Position numbers and translations under genes: made by a program
Source: Bryobacterales bacterium
GTDB lineage: Bacteria; Acidobacteriota; Terriglobia; Bryobacterales; UBA6623
DNA length: 64,000 nucleotides
Direction of reading: 5' to 3'
NCBI GenBank assembly: GCA_028819575.1
Contig: JAPPLB010000172.1
Location: 1-64,000, forward strand
Notes under the pieces: generated by a model
Told to the model about the DNA's origin: nothing
The model's database searches: none
Seen by the model: the letters and a program-made list of their open reading frames with translations, nothing else
Part shown: piece by piece, positions 1 to 9,136 of the stretch
How the letters are laid out: each line of letters begins with the position of its first letter
Numbering within the stretch: the first letter of the stretch is position 1

Positions 1-119
1 CGCTTGCTTGCCGTGCTCAACGTACTGTTCAAGTACGCCTGCGCGCGCCCAGCGCGCGCGCCACGTCCTGACGGCCCTCTCACTAACTTCGCCTCGCCGT
101 GTGGTGAGAAATGCAGGCT
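1..119. repeat. Dispersed inverted-repeat element, copy A (cut by window start)
   Basis: This is the right-hand part of an element seen again at 15078-15255, 53748-53924 and 61905-62085. It ends in the arm GTGGTGAGAAATGCAGG (103-119), preceded by the conserved inner block GACGGCCCTCTCAC (70-83). The internal palindromic core CGTACTGTTCAAGTACG lies at 20-36. The left arm is outside the window. From 120 to 309 I see no gene, only the leader of the aminotransferase gene. Confidence 0.8.
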
Positions 120-309
120 AGGACGCCGAGGAGAGCCCCTGCGTCTTGCTGCTTGATGCGGCTCTGCTGATGACTGTGGGCGTGCGGGCAGGCCGGTCTG
201 CTGGGAAAGCGAATGTTTTTTCCGTCCATCTGGACAAACAGCGTGCCGAACCGATCCCAGCCGGGCTAGGATGAGTAGTTGCGGGCCGCCGTAGGTCCGC
301 CTTGCGGCC

Positions 310-1644
310 ATGACCGGCTTCTCTGCATCCGATCGGATTCTCGATCGCAACCGCCAGTACATTCCCGGCGGCATCTCTTCCATCAATCGCCTCACGGATC
401 CGAACATCGCCTTCGTACGCGGCGAAGGTTCACACCTGTGGGATGCCGAAGGACGTGAATACATCGACTATCACGGGGCCTTCGCACCGCAATTCCTCGG
501 CTACCGGCACCCGGAAGTGCAGGCGGCGGTCCAACACGTGTTGGAAGACGGACAGGACCTGTGGGGCTCCGGCCCGACGGAACTCGAAGGCCGGCTGGCG
601 TATCTGATCTGCGAGAAGATCCCCTGGATCGAGCGGGTCACGGTGCTCAACAGCGGCAGCGAAGCGACGGCCCAGGCGATCCGCCTGGCGCGGGCGGTAA
701 CGGCCAAGGATCACGTCATCGTGATGCAGGGCGGCTATAACGGCTGGCACAACGACGTCGCGGTCAACCTGATGACGCCGCTCGATCAACTGGGCCCCCG
801 CCGTTCACCGGGAGAATACCCGTTGGCACCGCTCAGCGCCGGCATTCCCGCCGCCCATCAGTCGCTGCTGCACGCCGTCAACTTCAACGATCTCGATTCG
901 GTGCGGTACGTGTGCGAGCGGTACCCCGTGGGGGCGTTGATCACCGAGCCGATCTTGCAGAACATCGGTCTGATCAAACCGCAGCCCGGCTATTTGCAAG
1001 GCCTTCGCGACCTTGCCGACGAGTTTGGTTTTCTGTTGATCTTTGACGAGATCAAGACCGGCTTCCGGCATGCATTCGGGGGCTACGCGGAGGTGAGCGG
1101 CGTATTGCCGGACCTGGCCGTCTACGGGAAAGCGATCGCCAGCGGGTACCCACTAGCGGCAATCGCCGGCCCGGCCCGCTGGATGGAGCACTACGCCCAC
1201 GACGATCCGTCCCGGCGCGTTCTGCTCGCCGGAACGTACAACGCCCATCCGGTGCCGACAGCCGCCGCAGTGGCGACCATCGAGTTCCTGCTCCGGGACG
1301 GCGGCGCACTGTACGAAAGGCTCGAACGACTCGGGTCCCGGATCGAGCAGGGCCTGACGGAGCGGCTCGCCGCGCACGACATGCAAGGGGTCGTCGTTCG
1401 CCAAGGCAGCGCGTTCGTCGTTTTCTTCATGGATCACCATCCGGTCGACTGGCACGACCTGGCGGGGAATCATGACTACGAGCTCGACAGAACCTTCCGG
1501 TTGGCGCTGATTGAAGACGGCATCTTCTTCTTCCCCATCGCCACCAAGCAGTGTTCGATTTCGGCCGCCCACACGGAAGCAGACATCGAGCAGACGATAG
1601 CGGTCGTGGACCGCGCCCTGACGTCTGTGCTGGCCACCCGCTAG
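310..1644 (+). CDS. Class III PLP-dependent aminotransferase, glutamate-1-semialdehyde aminomutase-like
   Basis: This 444-residue protein is a fold-type I PLP enzyme of the class III aminotransferase family, closest in appearance to glutamate-1-semialdehyde 2,1-aminomutase (HemL). The visible signatures are LNSGSEAT at 113-120 (phosphate and substrate binding), the aspartate that pairs with the PLP ring nitrogen in FDEIKTGFR (about 245-253), and the Schiff-base lysine K274 in YGKAIASGYP. Length matches the family. It stands alone, with no heme-synthesis gene next to it, so it may be an amino-sugar or amino-acid aminotransferase of the HemL-like group and not the tetrapyrrole enzyme. A run of seven T follows the stop codon but I see no clear hairpin. 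The family call is sure; the substrate is not. Confidence 0.9.
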   Translation: MTGFSASDRILDRNRQYIPGGISSINRLTDPNIAFVRGEGSHLWDAEGREYIDYHGAFAPQFLGYRHPEVQAAVQHVLEDGQDLWGSGPTELEGRLAYLICEKIPWIERVTVLNSGSEATAQAIRLARAVTAKDHVIVMQGGYNGWHNDVAVNLMTPLDQLGPRRSPGEYPLAPLSAGIPAAHQSLLHAVNFNDLDSVRYVCERYPVGALITEPILQNIGLIKPQPGYLQGLRDLADEFGFLLIFDEIKTGFRHAFGGYAEVSGVLPDLAVYGKAIASGYPLAAIAGPARWMEHYAHDDPSRRVLLAGTYNAHPVPTAAAVATIEFLLRDGGALYERLERLGSRIEQGLTERLAAHDMQGVVVRQGSAFVVFFMDHHPVDWHDLAGNHDYELDRTFRLALIEDGIFFFPIATKQCSISAAHTEADIEQTIAVVDRALTSVLATR

Positions 1645-1873
1645 TTTTTTTCTTCGCCGCCAAGGGTCACTTTCGAGTCAAGTTGACGCGGCGATCCGTT
1701 GTCCTGCTTACCGGTCTGAGGACTCCCTCGCCAGTTTCCACCCCAGCGTCGGACCTCCCTGCCCCACCCGCTCAGCGGGCGCACTGCCGGCACGAACGGG
1801 CCGTGAAGCGAGGCGGCGGATTCGAGCCGCCCCGGATTGAAACTGCGCGGGGACGCGGGGATAATGGCTTGCC

Positions 1874-3682
1874 ATGACGAGCAAATACGATTCGGCGCTT
1901 ACGCGAAGACTGTTTCTGAAGGCCGCGTCGGCATCGGCGTTGGCCGCCGCCGCGCCCGGTGACGCGCCGCCGATCTATCTGGCGGACATGAGCAAGTGCC
2001 TGCCCGCGTCGGCCTTGACGAATAAACCGCAGCGTGGACGCTGGCGGCTGCTGCCCTACGAGACGGAGACCTTCTCCGGCTCGATGCTGGTGGCGGGCCG
2101 GAATACCGGGGCTCCGGAGGTTCGCTACCCGCTGTCGCAGAAGGGATGGCACCGCGTTTCGCTGGGATTGCGGTCCTACCGGGGCGGCGAGTCGGCGACG
2201 CTCGTCGAGGTGCGTCTCGGCCGGGATTCCAACTCCGTCATGGTGCGGCACGCGCACGGCGAGGAGGACCGCATCGACGACTACTACTGGCGGACCGTCG
2301 AGCTGACCGGCAGTGACGAGCTGGTGTTCAGTCAATGGCGCCGGCGGCTCGTGCCGGACGATGCGGGATCGGTGGGCAACTCGTGCAGCGCGGTCTGGTT
2401 GGCCTACATCAAACTGGAACCGCTCGATCGGCCGGAGGAGGCCCGGCTCCGGGAGGAGCGGCGCTCGGGAAGAACGCGCGTGCTCTTCTGCCATAACGAT
2501 GCCTGGAGTTACACCTATCGATACCGTCCGACGAGCGAAGCCGAGATCCGGCGCGAGATCGAGCCGTTCCGGGACACGGACTTTTCGCGCATCTATTGGG
2601 AAGCGGGCATGGGCGACCGCATGTACTACCCGACGAAGATCGGGCGCATCACGGCGGCGGACGATTGGATCGACGACCCGTACCGGATCGGGGACCGGCT
2701 CGCCAAGGAGACCTGGCGGACCTGGCGCGAAAAAGGGATCGATCCGCTGAAGGTGGCTGCAGAACACGCCCACGCGATCGGGTTGGAGTTTCACGCGACC
2801 TACCGGCCGAGCGGCTTTCACTTCCCGGTACCGCAGGATGAGTGGAACGAGGGCGGGGCGTATGACAGGCATCCGGAATGGCGGGGTCAGGACAAGGTGG
2901 GCCGGCCGACGCCCCGTCTGTCTTATGCTTTCCAGGGGGTGAGGGACCTTGTCGCCGGTTTCCTTAAGGAGATCAGCGGCTACGAGATCGATGGGGTCTG
3001 CATGGCCTACAATCGGCGGCCGCCGTATCTGGAATATGAGCAGCCTCTGCTCGACGGGTTTCGGAAGACGCACGGCAAGGACGCGCGAGCCGTCGGCGAC
3101 CGGGACCGGGAGTGGCTGAAATACCGGGCAACCTTCATGACGTCGTTCATGAAGCAGGTTCGGCAAGTGATGGAGGCCGCACGCCGGGAAAAAGGACGGA
3201 GCAGGCCGCTGGAAGTGTCGGCGATCGTTCTGAGCAGCGAGATGGAGAACCTCTATTACGGATTGGATCTCGAAGAGTGGGTGAAGCAGGGCCTGCTCGA
3301 CACGATCATGCCGTACTCGTCGGTTCGGGGAATCAACAGCTCCAGGGACTCATGGACCGACCCGGCGGAGGCGGAATTCTTCTATCGGATCACCGGGGAC
3401 AGCTCGTGCAGGCTGGCGCTGAACCTGATGCCGCGCCGGTTGAGCCCGGATCAGTACCGCGAGAGGGCCCACGCCTTGTACGAGGCGGGGTCCGAACACT
3501 TCTTCTTCTGGGACACGAATGCCCGTAACGATTTCAGCCCGTCGTGGGACGTCTTACGCCGCCTTGGCCACCGGGACGAGTTGGCGCGTTGGGCCGACGA
3601 TGGCAAGCCTGCCTACGAGGCGCCGGGATCGCATTTGCGGAAGCTGGGGACCTGGAACCTGGGGTATGAGACTCCGGGATAG
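1874..3682 (+). CDS. Tat-exported protein with probable TIM-barrel glycosidase-like fold
   Basis: This protein of 602 residues begins with a twin-arginine signal: TRRLFLKAAS near residue 10 is followed by an alanine-rich hydrophobic stretch. The middle (about 200-560) has the alternating pattern of a (beta/alpha)8 barrel, with segments such as FSRIYWEAGMGD, IGLEFHATYRP, IDGVCMAYNRRPP and LLDTIMPYSS. These resemble the family-10-like glycosyl hydrolases (GHL10 type). The first 200 residues look like a beta-rich binding domain. I cannot name catalytic acids with confidence. It lies about 200 bp upstream of TonB-dependent receptor 1 on the same strand, so a role in carbohydrate processing linked to uptake is plausible but only inferred. 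Confidence 0.6.
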   Translation: MTSKYDSALTRRLFLKAASASALAAAAPGDAPPIYLADMSKCLPASALTNKPQRGRWRLLPYETETFSGSMLVAGRNTGAPEVRYPLSQKGWHRVSLGLRSYRGGESATLVEVRLGRDSNSVMVRHAHGEEDRIDDYYWRTVELTGSDELVFSQWRRRLVPDDAGSVGNSCSAVWLAYIKLEPLDRPEEARLREERRSGRTRVLFCHNDAWSYTYRYRPTSEAEIRREIEPFRDTDFSRIYWEAGMGDRMYYPTKIGRITAADDWIDDPYRIGDRLAKETWRTWREKGIDPLKVAAEHAHAIGLEFHATYRPSGFHFPVPQDEWNEGGAYDRHPEWRGQDKVGRPTPRLSYAFQGVRDLVAGFLKEISGYEIDGVCMAYNRRPPYLEYEQPLLDGFRKTHGKDARAVGDRDREWLKYRATFMTSFMKQVRQVMEAARREKGRSRPLEVSAIVLSSEMENLYYGLDLEEWVKQGLLDTIMPYSSVRGINSSRDSWTDPAEAEFFYRITGDSSCRLALNLMPRRLSPDQYRERAHALYEAGSEHFFFWDTNARNDFSPSWDVLRRLGHRDELARWADDGKPAYEAPGSHLRKLGTWNLGYETPG

Positions 3683-3877
3683 CCTGGAAATTTCCCTGTA
3701 TCCAGCTTGCCCTAAGTGCAGTCACCTTTCACCTCGAACAAGAAATTAGACGACGCCGTGTAATAACCATCACCTAACGGTGGTGTATAGGCTACGATAA
3801 GAGCAACCGGACGGCTACAATGGGATTCAGTATCTACTATGTTTGGTAAAGTTTCGGGGACCAGATTGGATCAGCTC

Positions 3878-3883
3878 AGGAGG
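3878..3883 (+). promoter_or_regulatory. Perfect Shine-Dalgarno AGGAGG deciding the GTG start of TonB receptor 1
   Basis: AGGAGG lies six bases (TTTGAC) upstream of a GTG at 3890. An in-frame ATG at 3839 has no comparable ribosome-binding site. The GTG start gives a normal signal peptide, so I prefer it. Confidence 0.75.
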
Positions 3884-3889
3884 TTTGAC

Positions 3890-6800
3890 GTGCTTTACAA
3901 AGCAGATCGAAAGCTACATGTCTCGTTTGTTCACAGAGTCATCACCGTGACGGGAATCCTGATTGCCGTGGCCATTGCCGTGGCCATTCCCGCGGCCGGG
4001 CAGGTTCTCACGTCCCGAGTGGATGGGACGGTTCAGGATCAAAGCGGCGCCGTCATACCGGGCGCTTCAGTGACGTTGACGAACGTCGAAACGAATATAT
4101 CGTTGGAGGCCGAGACGAACGAAGTCGGCCTCTACGTGTTCCCGCAGGCGCCCGCGGGACCCTACACCATCACCACAAAGCTGTCGGGGTTCAAATCGAC
4201 TGTGCTCGAAGGCATCCAGATCGAAGTGGATACGGCCGCCACGATCGACATCGTTCTCGAGGTGGGTGTGGTGGACGAGACGGTGGTGGTGACCGCGTCT
4301 CAACCGGCGATGAACACGGTCAACGCGGAAATCAACACCAACCTCAACCGCGAGCAGGTCAAAGAGCTTCCCCTGAACGGACGCAGCGTGACCCAGTTGG
4401 CTCTCACGCAAGCCGGCGTGACCAGCCCTGGCGGAACTCGCACGGCATCCATCAACGGAAATCGAGGCACCTTCAACAACTTCACGCTCGACGGCATCAA
4501 CAACCAGGACACGTTCATTCGAACGGACGCTCTTTTCGGAACCATCCCTCTCCAGGAAAGCTTCATCGAGGAGATCAACATCACGACCGCCAACTCGGAG
4601 GTCGATGCCGGGTTGGGATCATCGCAGACCCAATTCGTCACCCGGTCCGGAAGCAACGAGTTTCATGGGGAGGCCTTCTACTATCACCGAAACGACGCGC
4701 TCAACTCGAACACCTTCTTCAACAACGCCGCCGGGATCAAGAAAGAGAAGGTTCTGATCCACCAGTTCGGCTTCAACGTAAGCGGCCCCGTCGTGAAGGA
4801 CAAGCTGTTCTTCTTCTTCGACTATGAGGAGGAACGCAGCCCCGGTTCGGCCTCCGTGGTGCGGAGCGTCCTGACGGATTCCGCGCGCGCCGGCAATTTC
4901 AGCTACGTCCGGCAGGACAACGGCGAAGTGGTCACGCTGGACCTGTTGGGACTCACCGGAATCACGATCGACCCGGCCATCCGATCGCTGATCGATTCGA
5001 CGCCGCGGCCCAACGACACCAGCGTGGGTGACGACAGGAACGTCTCCGGCTTCCGCTTCAACAGCCCCGACCAGTCCGATGCCGGTTGGCTGGTGTTCCG
5101 GGGAGACTACCAGATCAACCGCAAGAATTCCTTCACGGGAACCTTTCACCAGTTCGAACTGGAATCGCCGAACTCCGTGTTCAACAATATCGATGCCGTA
5201 TTTCCGGGTCTTCCCGGCGCGGGGCAGGGCTCCACCCGCAGACTGGGCTCCTTTTCCGTGAGAAGCACGTTCAGTCCGACCATCACCAACGAAGCGCGAT
5301 TCGGGTTCCAGGCCGCGAATGTGTCATTCTTCACGAACGAGCCCTTTGCCCAAGGCTATATTCTGGACGTCTCGGTGTTCAGCAATCCGGTTCAGGATTT
5401 TCAGCCCCAGGGACGAGACACCCGCAATCTCGACTTGATGGACAACCTGACATGGGTCGAAGGCAACCACACCATCAAGATCGGCGCGAGCGTCCGCTGG
5501 ACCCGAGTCGACTCGTTCAATGACGCAGGTATCGTGCCCACCTACACCCTCGATTTCGGACCGGGGAACCCGGACCCGCTGGTTCCCGATATCTTTCCCG
5601 GCGGCATTTCCGCCGGTGAACTGAGTACCGCTTCCGGGCTGTTGAGCACTCTGGGCGGTTTCGTTGACTCGGCAGATCAGCAGTTCAACGTCACTTCGCC
5701 AAGTTCGGGTTTCGTCGATGGAGCTTCTCAAACGAACCTTCTCACCCAGAACTTCGTCAACCTGTACCTGGCGGACACGTGGCGCGCCACCTCGAAACTC
5801 AGCCTGACTTTCGGAGTCAGGTGGGAGTTCCACGCTGTCCCGGACGAGGCGCGAGGCCTGGCCCTGTTGCCCGTGGGCGGCATCGATGCGGTGCTCAACC
5901 CCGACGCCGTCGTCGATCTCGCGGGTTCGACCAACGGAAGGCCGTTCTTCAACAACGACGGGAACAACTTCGCTCCCAACGTGGGGTTGGCCTGGCAGAT
6001 TACGGACAAGACCGTTCTGCGCGCCGGATACGGGCTGAACTACGTGGTCGACAACAACCTGACAACGGTGCTCAACGCCCTGCGAGCCAACGATGGGCTG
6101 TCCCAAAGTGTCAGCCTCCCGGGACTCAGCGGCACGGTCAGCGGCGGCGGGCTGGCTCCCATTCCGGAGCCCGAATTCAGGATTCCCCGGACCGCGCGCG
6201 ACGGCATCCTGGCGGACCCCACCGCGGCCCTCTTCACGATCGATCCCGGCTTGCGAACCCCCTACGTGCAGCAATGGAACATCGGGTTGCAGCACCAGAT
6301 CATGCCGGACACCGCTGTCGAGCTGCGCTACGTCGGAAACCATGGCGTCAAACTCGGGCGCGCCGTCGATCTGAACCAGGTCCTGCTGCCCCCGGATTTC
6401 GTCGAGGACTTCCGGCGGGCCCAAAGAAACCTTGCCGCCAATGGAGACCCCAGAGCCGGCGAGCCTCTGCAGATCTTCCCGCAACTGGGTCTCGGCGGAT
6501 TCCTGCAAGCGGGGTACGTGCAAAACTGGATTCGGAACGGTGAGATCGGGCAGTACATCGGCGGCTTTACGGCGCCCAACCGGGCATTCTTCTATGCCGG
6601 CGAGGGAGGAGAGAGATTCGGCGCCACCCTGCCGATCAGCTATTTCCTTCGCAATCCCAATGCCTTCGTCGCCGATTTCGTCGGCAACAACGCGTTCTCG
6701 AAGTACAACGCCCTTCAGTTCGAGATCAGGAGGCGTTTCCGCTCGGGCCTGACCGGCCAGTTCAACTATACCTTCGGCAAGGTGCTGACAAACTTTTCCG

Positions 6801-7519
6801 GCTCCCAATCCAATTTCCGCGGGCTCTTCGACAACGCCCAACCGCACCTCGAGATCATGCGCCCCGATTTCGACATCACCCACACCTTCAACGGCAACTG
6901 GGTGTGGGAGATACCCTTCGGTCAAGGACGCAAATGGATGAACACCGGCAGCGTCCTTAACGCGATCGCCGGCGGATGGGACCTCAGCGGATTTCTCCGG
7001 GTCCGTTCCGGCGAGACGATCAACATCGTCTCCAATAGAGGGACCATCAACCGAGGCGGTTCCAGGGCCCTGACGAACACCGTGCATCTGATCGGCATGG
7101 ATATCAAGGAGCTTCAGGGCCGGACCGGAGTCTTCCGCCACTCGGAGGGCCGCATCAATCTTTTCCATCCCAGCCTGATCGCTACCAGTGGACAGGGCAA
7201 TCCCGGCATCTTTCAAAATCCGGGTTTGCTGGAGGCGGGATCGCTGGCCATGTCCCCCGTCAGCGGGCCCTGGTTCGCGTCGCTGGACGTGGGGCTCCGC
7301 AAGAGCTTTCCGCTGCCCATTACGGAAGAATCGCGTTTCCAGTTCCGCTTCGATTTCTTCAACATTCTCAACCGCAGCAATTTCAACGTAGGTTCCAGGG
7401 GAGGGATCTCCGGCCTGGGTGTCGTCAACATCCACAATCCCAACAACACCCAGTTCGGCCAGATCAGTTCGACCTTCGATGCCCGCCAGATCCAGGTCGG
7501 GATGAAGGTCATCTTCTGA
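3890..7519 (+). CDS. TonB-dependent outer-membrane receptor, Oar-like, with carboxypeptidase-regulatory-like domain (receptor 1)
   Basis: This protein of about 1209 residues is an outer-membrane beta-barrel transporter energised by TonB. It starts with a long signal peptide (about 1-37) ending near IPAAGQ. A carboxypeptidase-regulatory-like beta-sandwich of about 80 residues follows (VDGTVQDQSGAVIPGASVTL). Next comes a plug domain with LPLNGRSVTQLAL and FTLDGINNQD, then a large barrel. It ends in the short aromatic-terminated strand QVGMKVIF, typical of barrels recognised by the Bam machinery. Such proteins are strongly expanded in Acidobacteriota and are usually tied to uptake of large organic substrates; the substrate here is unknown. 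I chose the GTG start because of the AGGAGG upstream. Within the signal-peptide region a 12-base unit encoding AVAI is repeated in tandem (about 3967-3990). Confidence 0.92.
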   Translation: MLYKADRKLHVSFVHRVITVTGILIAVAIAVAIPAAGQVLTSRVDGTVQDQSGAVIPGASVTLTNVETNISLEAETNEVGLYVFPQAPAGPYTITTKLSGFKSTVLEGIQIEVDTAATIDIVLEVGVVDETVVVTASQPAMNTVNAEINTNLNREQVKELPLNGRSVTQLALTQAGVTSPGGTRTASINGNRGTFNNFTLDGINNQDTFIRTDALFGTIPLQESFIEEINITTANSEVDAGLGSSQTQFVTRSGSNEFHGEAFYYHRNDALNSNTFFNNAAGIKKEKVLIHQFGFNVSGPVVKDKLFFFFDYEEERSPGSASVVRSVLTDSARAGNFSYVRQDNGEVVTLDLLGLTGITIDPAIRSLIDSTPRPNDTSVGDDRNVSGFRFNSPDQSDAGWLVFRGDYQINRKNSFTGTFHQFELESPNSVFNNIDAVFPGLPGAGQGSTRRLGSFSVRSTFSPTITNEARFGFQAANVSFFTNEPFAQGYILDVSVFSNPVQDFQPQGRDTRNLDLMDNLTWVEGNHTIKIGASVRWTRVDSFNDAGIVPTYTLDFGPGNPDPLVPDIFPGGISAGELSTASGLLSTLGGFVDSADQQFNVTSPSSGFVDGASQTNLLTQNFVNLYLADTWRATSKLSLTFGVRWEFHAVPDEARGLALLPVGGIDAVLNPDAVVDLAGSTNGRPFFNNDGNNFAPNVGLAWQITDKTVLRAGYGLNYVVDNNLTTVLNALRANDGLSQSVSLPGLSGTVSGGGLAPIPEPEFRIPRTARDGILADPTAALFTIDPGLRTPYVQQWNIGLQHQIMPDTAVELRYVGNHGVKLGRAVDLNQVLLPPDFVEDFRRAQRNLAANGDPRAGEPLQIFPQLGLGGFLQAGYVQNWIRNGEIGQYIGGFTAPNRAFFYAGEGGERFGATLPISYFLRNPNAFVADFVGNNAFSKYNALQFEIRRRFRSGLTGQFNYTFGKVLTNFSGSQSNFRGLFDNAQPHLEIMRPDFDITHTFNGNWVWEIPFGQGRKWMNTGSVLNAIAGGWDLSGFLRVRSGETINIVSNRGTINRGGSRALTNTVHLIGMDIKELQGRTGVFRHSEGRINLFHPSLIATSGQGNPGIFQNPGLLEAGSLAMSPVSGPWFASLDVGLRKSFPLPITEESRFQFRFDFFNILNRSNFNVGSRGGISGLGVVNIHNPNNTQFGQISSTFDARQIQVGMKVIF

Positions 7520-7656
7520 GGGACCCGACATTCGGATAAGGCGAGCCATCGTGGGTTGAGCACGGGGCACCGGCGGCGTTCGGAATGTGAATGGCGGCTT
7601 GCGCGCTCGGCGCTCTGCCACGCCCTTGCTACAATGACCACCGAGGCTTCACCGCC

Positions 7657-8310
7657 ATGTCCTCTTCAACCACCCCCGCCCGGGCTCTTGGGGAACAAAC
7701 AGCGGCCGACCTCTACCGCACAGACGGATATTCCTGGTCTGTCGAGCAGGCCGACGCCCTGCGCCGGCGCGACTTCGCGGCGATCGATTGGGACAATGTG
7801 GTTGAGGAAATCGAGGACGTGGGACGCAGAGAGAAAAATCACTGGCGCGGTTGTTGCGCCAGGGTCCTCGAGCACCTGCTCAAAATCGAACACTACCACG
7901 AAGCCACCCATGAAGTGCTACGGCACTGGGTAAGCGAAATCAATGACTTCCGCCGAGAAATGGCCGATGACATCATCAATAACCCGGGACTGCAAGGGGA
8001 GTACGAGACGATGTTCCAGGGCGCTTGGCGGACCGGAAGAGACTACGCACGCCGCAGGCTGGCTGAATATGACGAGTCCAACGGCACGTCGACGCTGAAG
8101 CAGGCTCGCCGTCAGCGGGACCGGACTCTGCCTGAACAATGCCCCTATCGGCTGGAAGACGTGACGGCCTTCGATCTACAGCGAGACAGAGATCCTGACG
8201 AAGACGTTTGGCCCCCAAGTGTTGCCCGTGTCTTGAACACCCGGCTCGGCGACGACTATCCCGTGCGCCCCGACCGTGACCGGGGCCGCAGCACGGGTTG
8301 GAGCCGGTAA
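7657..8310 (+). CDS. DUF29 family protein
   Basis: This protein of 217 residues begins MSSSTTPARALG and contains the DUF29 pattern: LYRTDGYSWSVEQADALRRR, then FAAIDWDNVVEEIEDVGRRE, then a helical segment rich in His and Glu (HLLKIEHYHEATHEVLRHW). The family is common in cyanobacteria and other bacteria and has no established function. Typical members are about 140-150 residues, so the C-terminal part (about 150-217, charged and ending in an Arg-rich tail) is an extension. The start is the ATG at 7657, which fits the domain start; an upstream in-frame ATG at 7591 would add 22 residues unlike the family. It follows TonB receptor 1 by 137 bp and converges on the MaoC-like gene. Confidence 0.8.
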   Translation: MSSSTTPARALGEQTAADLYRTDGYSWSVEQADALRRRDFAAIDWDNVVEEIEDVGRREKNHWRGCCARVLEHLLKIEHYHEATHEVLRHWVSEINDFRREMADDIINNPGLQGEYETMFQGAWRTGRDYARRRLAEYDESNGTSTLKQARRQRDRTLPEQCPYRLEDVTAFDLQRDRDPDEDVWPPSVARVLNTRLGDDYPVRPDRDRGRSTGWSR

Positions 8311-8508
8311 CCACTGCATCTTGTGGCTTAAGTCGTTTGACGAGCACCACATTTTGCAGCCGTGTTCCTGCCTGCCCGTGTTTTTAGGTGGACTTGCCTC
8401 GCTGCTCGACCACCTTTTGACCAGCTTGGTCTCGGCGCTTCTGCCGATCACTGCCGATCGTCAGCCTCCCGGGCAAACGTGTGCTTGCTTCGCGGTCGTA
8501 TCTCGCCG

Positions 8509-8952
8509 TCATGACCGGCGTTCCACCATGAGCTGGTTGCGGCCCTTCTGGAGGACCCGGCCATCCTGGTTGCTGAGCTCGATCTCGAGAGAAACGACTC
8601 CGCGGTCGGGCTTGGTGCGGGAAGGCTTCTTGCCGGCGACGCGCACGACGGCCTTGACAGTGTCGCCGATGAAGATCGGACCGACGAAGTCCCAGGACCA
8701 GTGCAGCGAGGCGATTGCGTGGACCTGGAATCCGGAGCGGTTCTTGAGGCCGTCGGTGATGGCCAGACCCAACAGTCCGTGAGCGACGCGGCGGCCGAAC
8801 TGGGTTTCCCTGGCGAACTCTTCGTTCGTGTGAAGCTCGAAAAAGTCCATCGAGAGGCCGGAGAATTGCATCACGTGCCAGTCGGTGATGGTCACGCCGG
8901 GGGTTTCGTGCTGCTCGCCGATCTCGATTTCGTCGAAGTAGCGCTTGGGCAT
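8509..8952 (-). CDS. MaoC-like hotdog-fold dehydratase
   Basis: This protein of 147 residues is a single hotdog domain of the MaoC/(R)-specific enoyl-CoA hydratase type. It opens with RYFDEIEIGE, typical of stand-alone MaoC proteins, and carries the active-site helix region GLSMDFFELHTNEEFA, with Asp36 and His41 in the spacing of the family's D-x4-H catalytic pair. The usual GDxNPxH wording is changed to MDFFELH. Other family landmarks are RRVAHGLLGLAI and FVGPIFIGDTV. It probably hydrates an enoyl-CoA or a related thioester. It is transcribed divergently from the CoA-transferase gene at 9137, and the two could act in one acyl-CoA pathway, although that is only inferred from position. Confidence 0.88.
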   Translation of the reverse strand: MPKRYFDEIEIGEQHETPGVTITDWHVMQFSGLSMDFFELHTNEEFARETQFGRRVAHGLLGLAITDGLKNRSGFQVHAIASLHWSWDFVGPIFIGDTVKAVVRVAGKKPSRTKPDRGVVSLEIELSNQDGRVLQKGRNQLMVERRS

Positions 8953-9136
8953 GGTGGGGTTATGGTAGCGCAGCGTGGTCTACCGAGAGGGTGACAGAGC
9001 ACTCCGGCATCGACCACTGAAAAAGGGCTTACCTCTCCGGCTCATCCAGTGCCTCGGGCCTGTCCGGGCATGTTCCCACATGCCGCGCCGGGACGAGTGG
9101 CGAGCCTTGGCCGGGTGATAAGATTTGGTCTCGCTG

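Noticed and set aside
1645-1655. T-run directly after the aminotransferase stop, as a terminator
   Set aside because: No stable hairpin precedes it.
1772-3166. Minus-strand frame of 464 codons over the TIM-barrel gene
   Set aside because: Antisense shadow; no motif, and the plus-strand gene has a Tat signal and sensible composition.
5324-7621. Long open frame (about 765 codons) on the minus strand inside TonB receptor 1
   Set aside because: The plus strand has a clear receptor with all domains. High G+C gives long open antisense frames; the product has low-complexity Arg/Glu/Val-rich composition and no recognisable motif.
8381-8425. Possible terminator AGGTGG...CCACCTTTT after the DUF29 gene
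   Set aside because: The stem is only six bases with a loop of about 18, too weak to claim.
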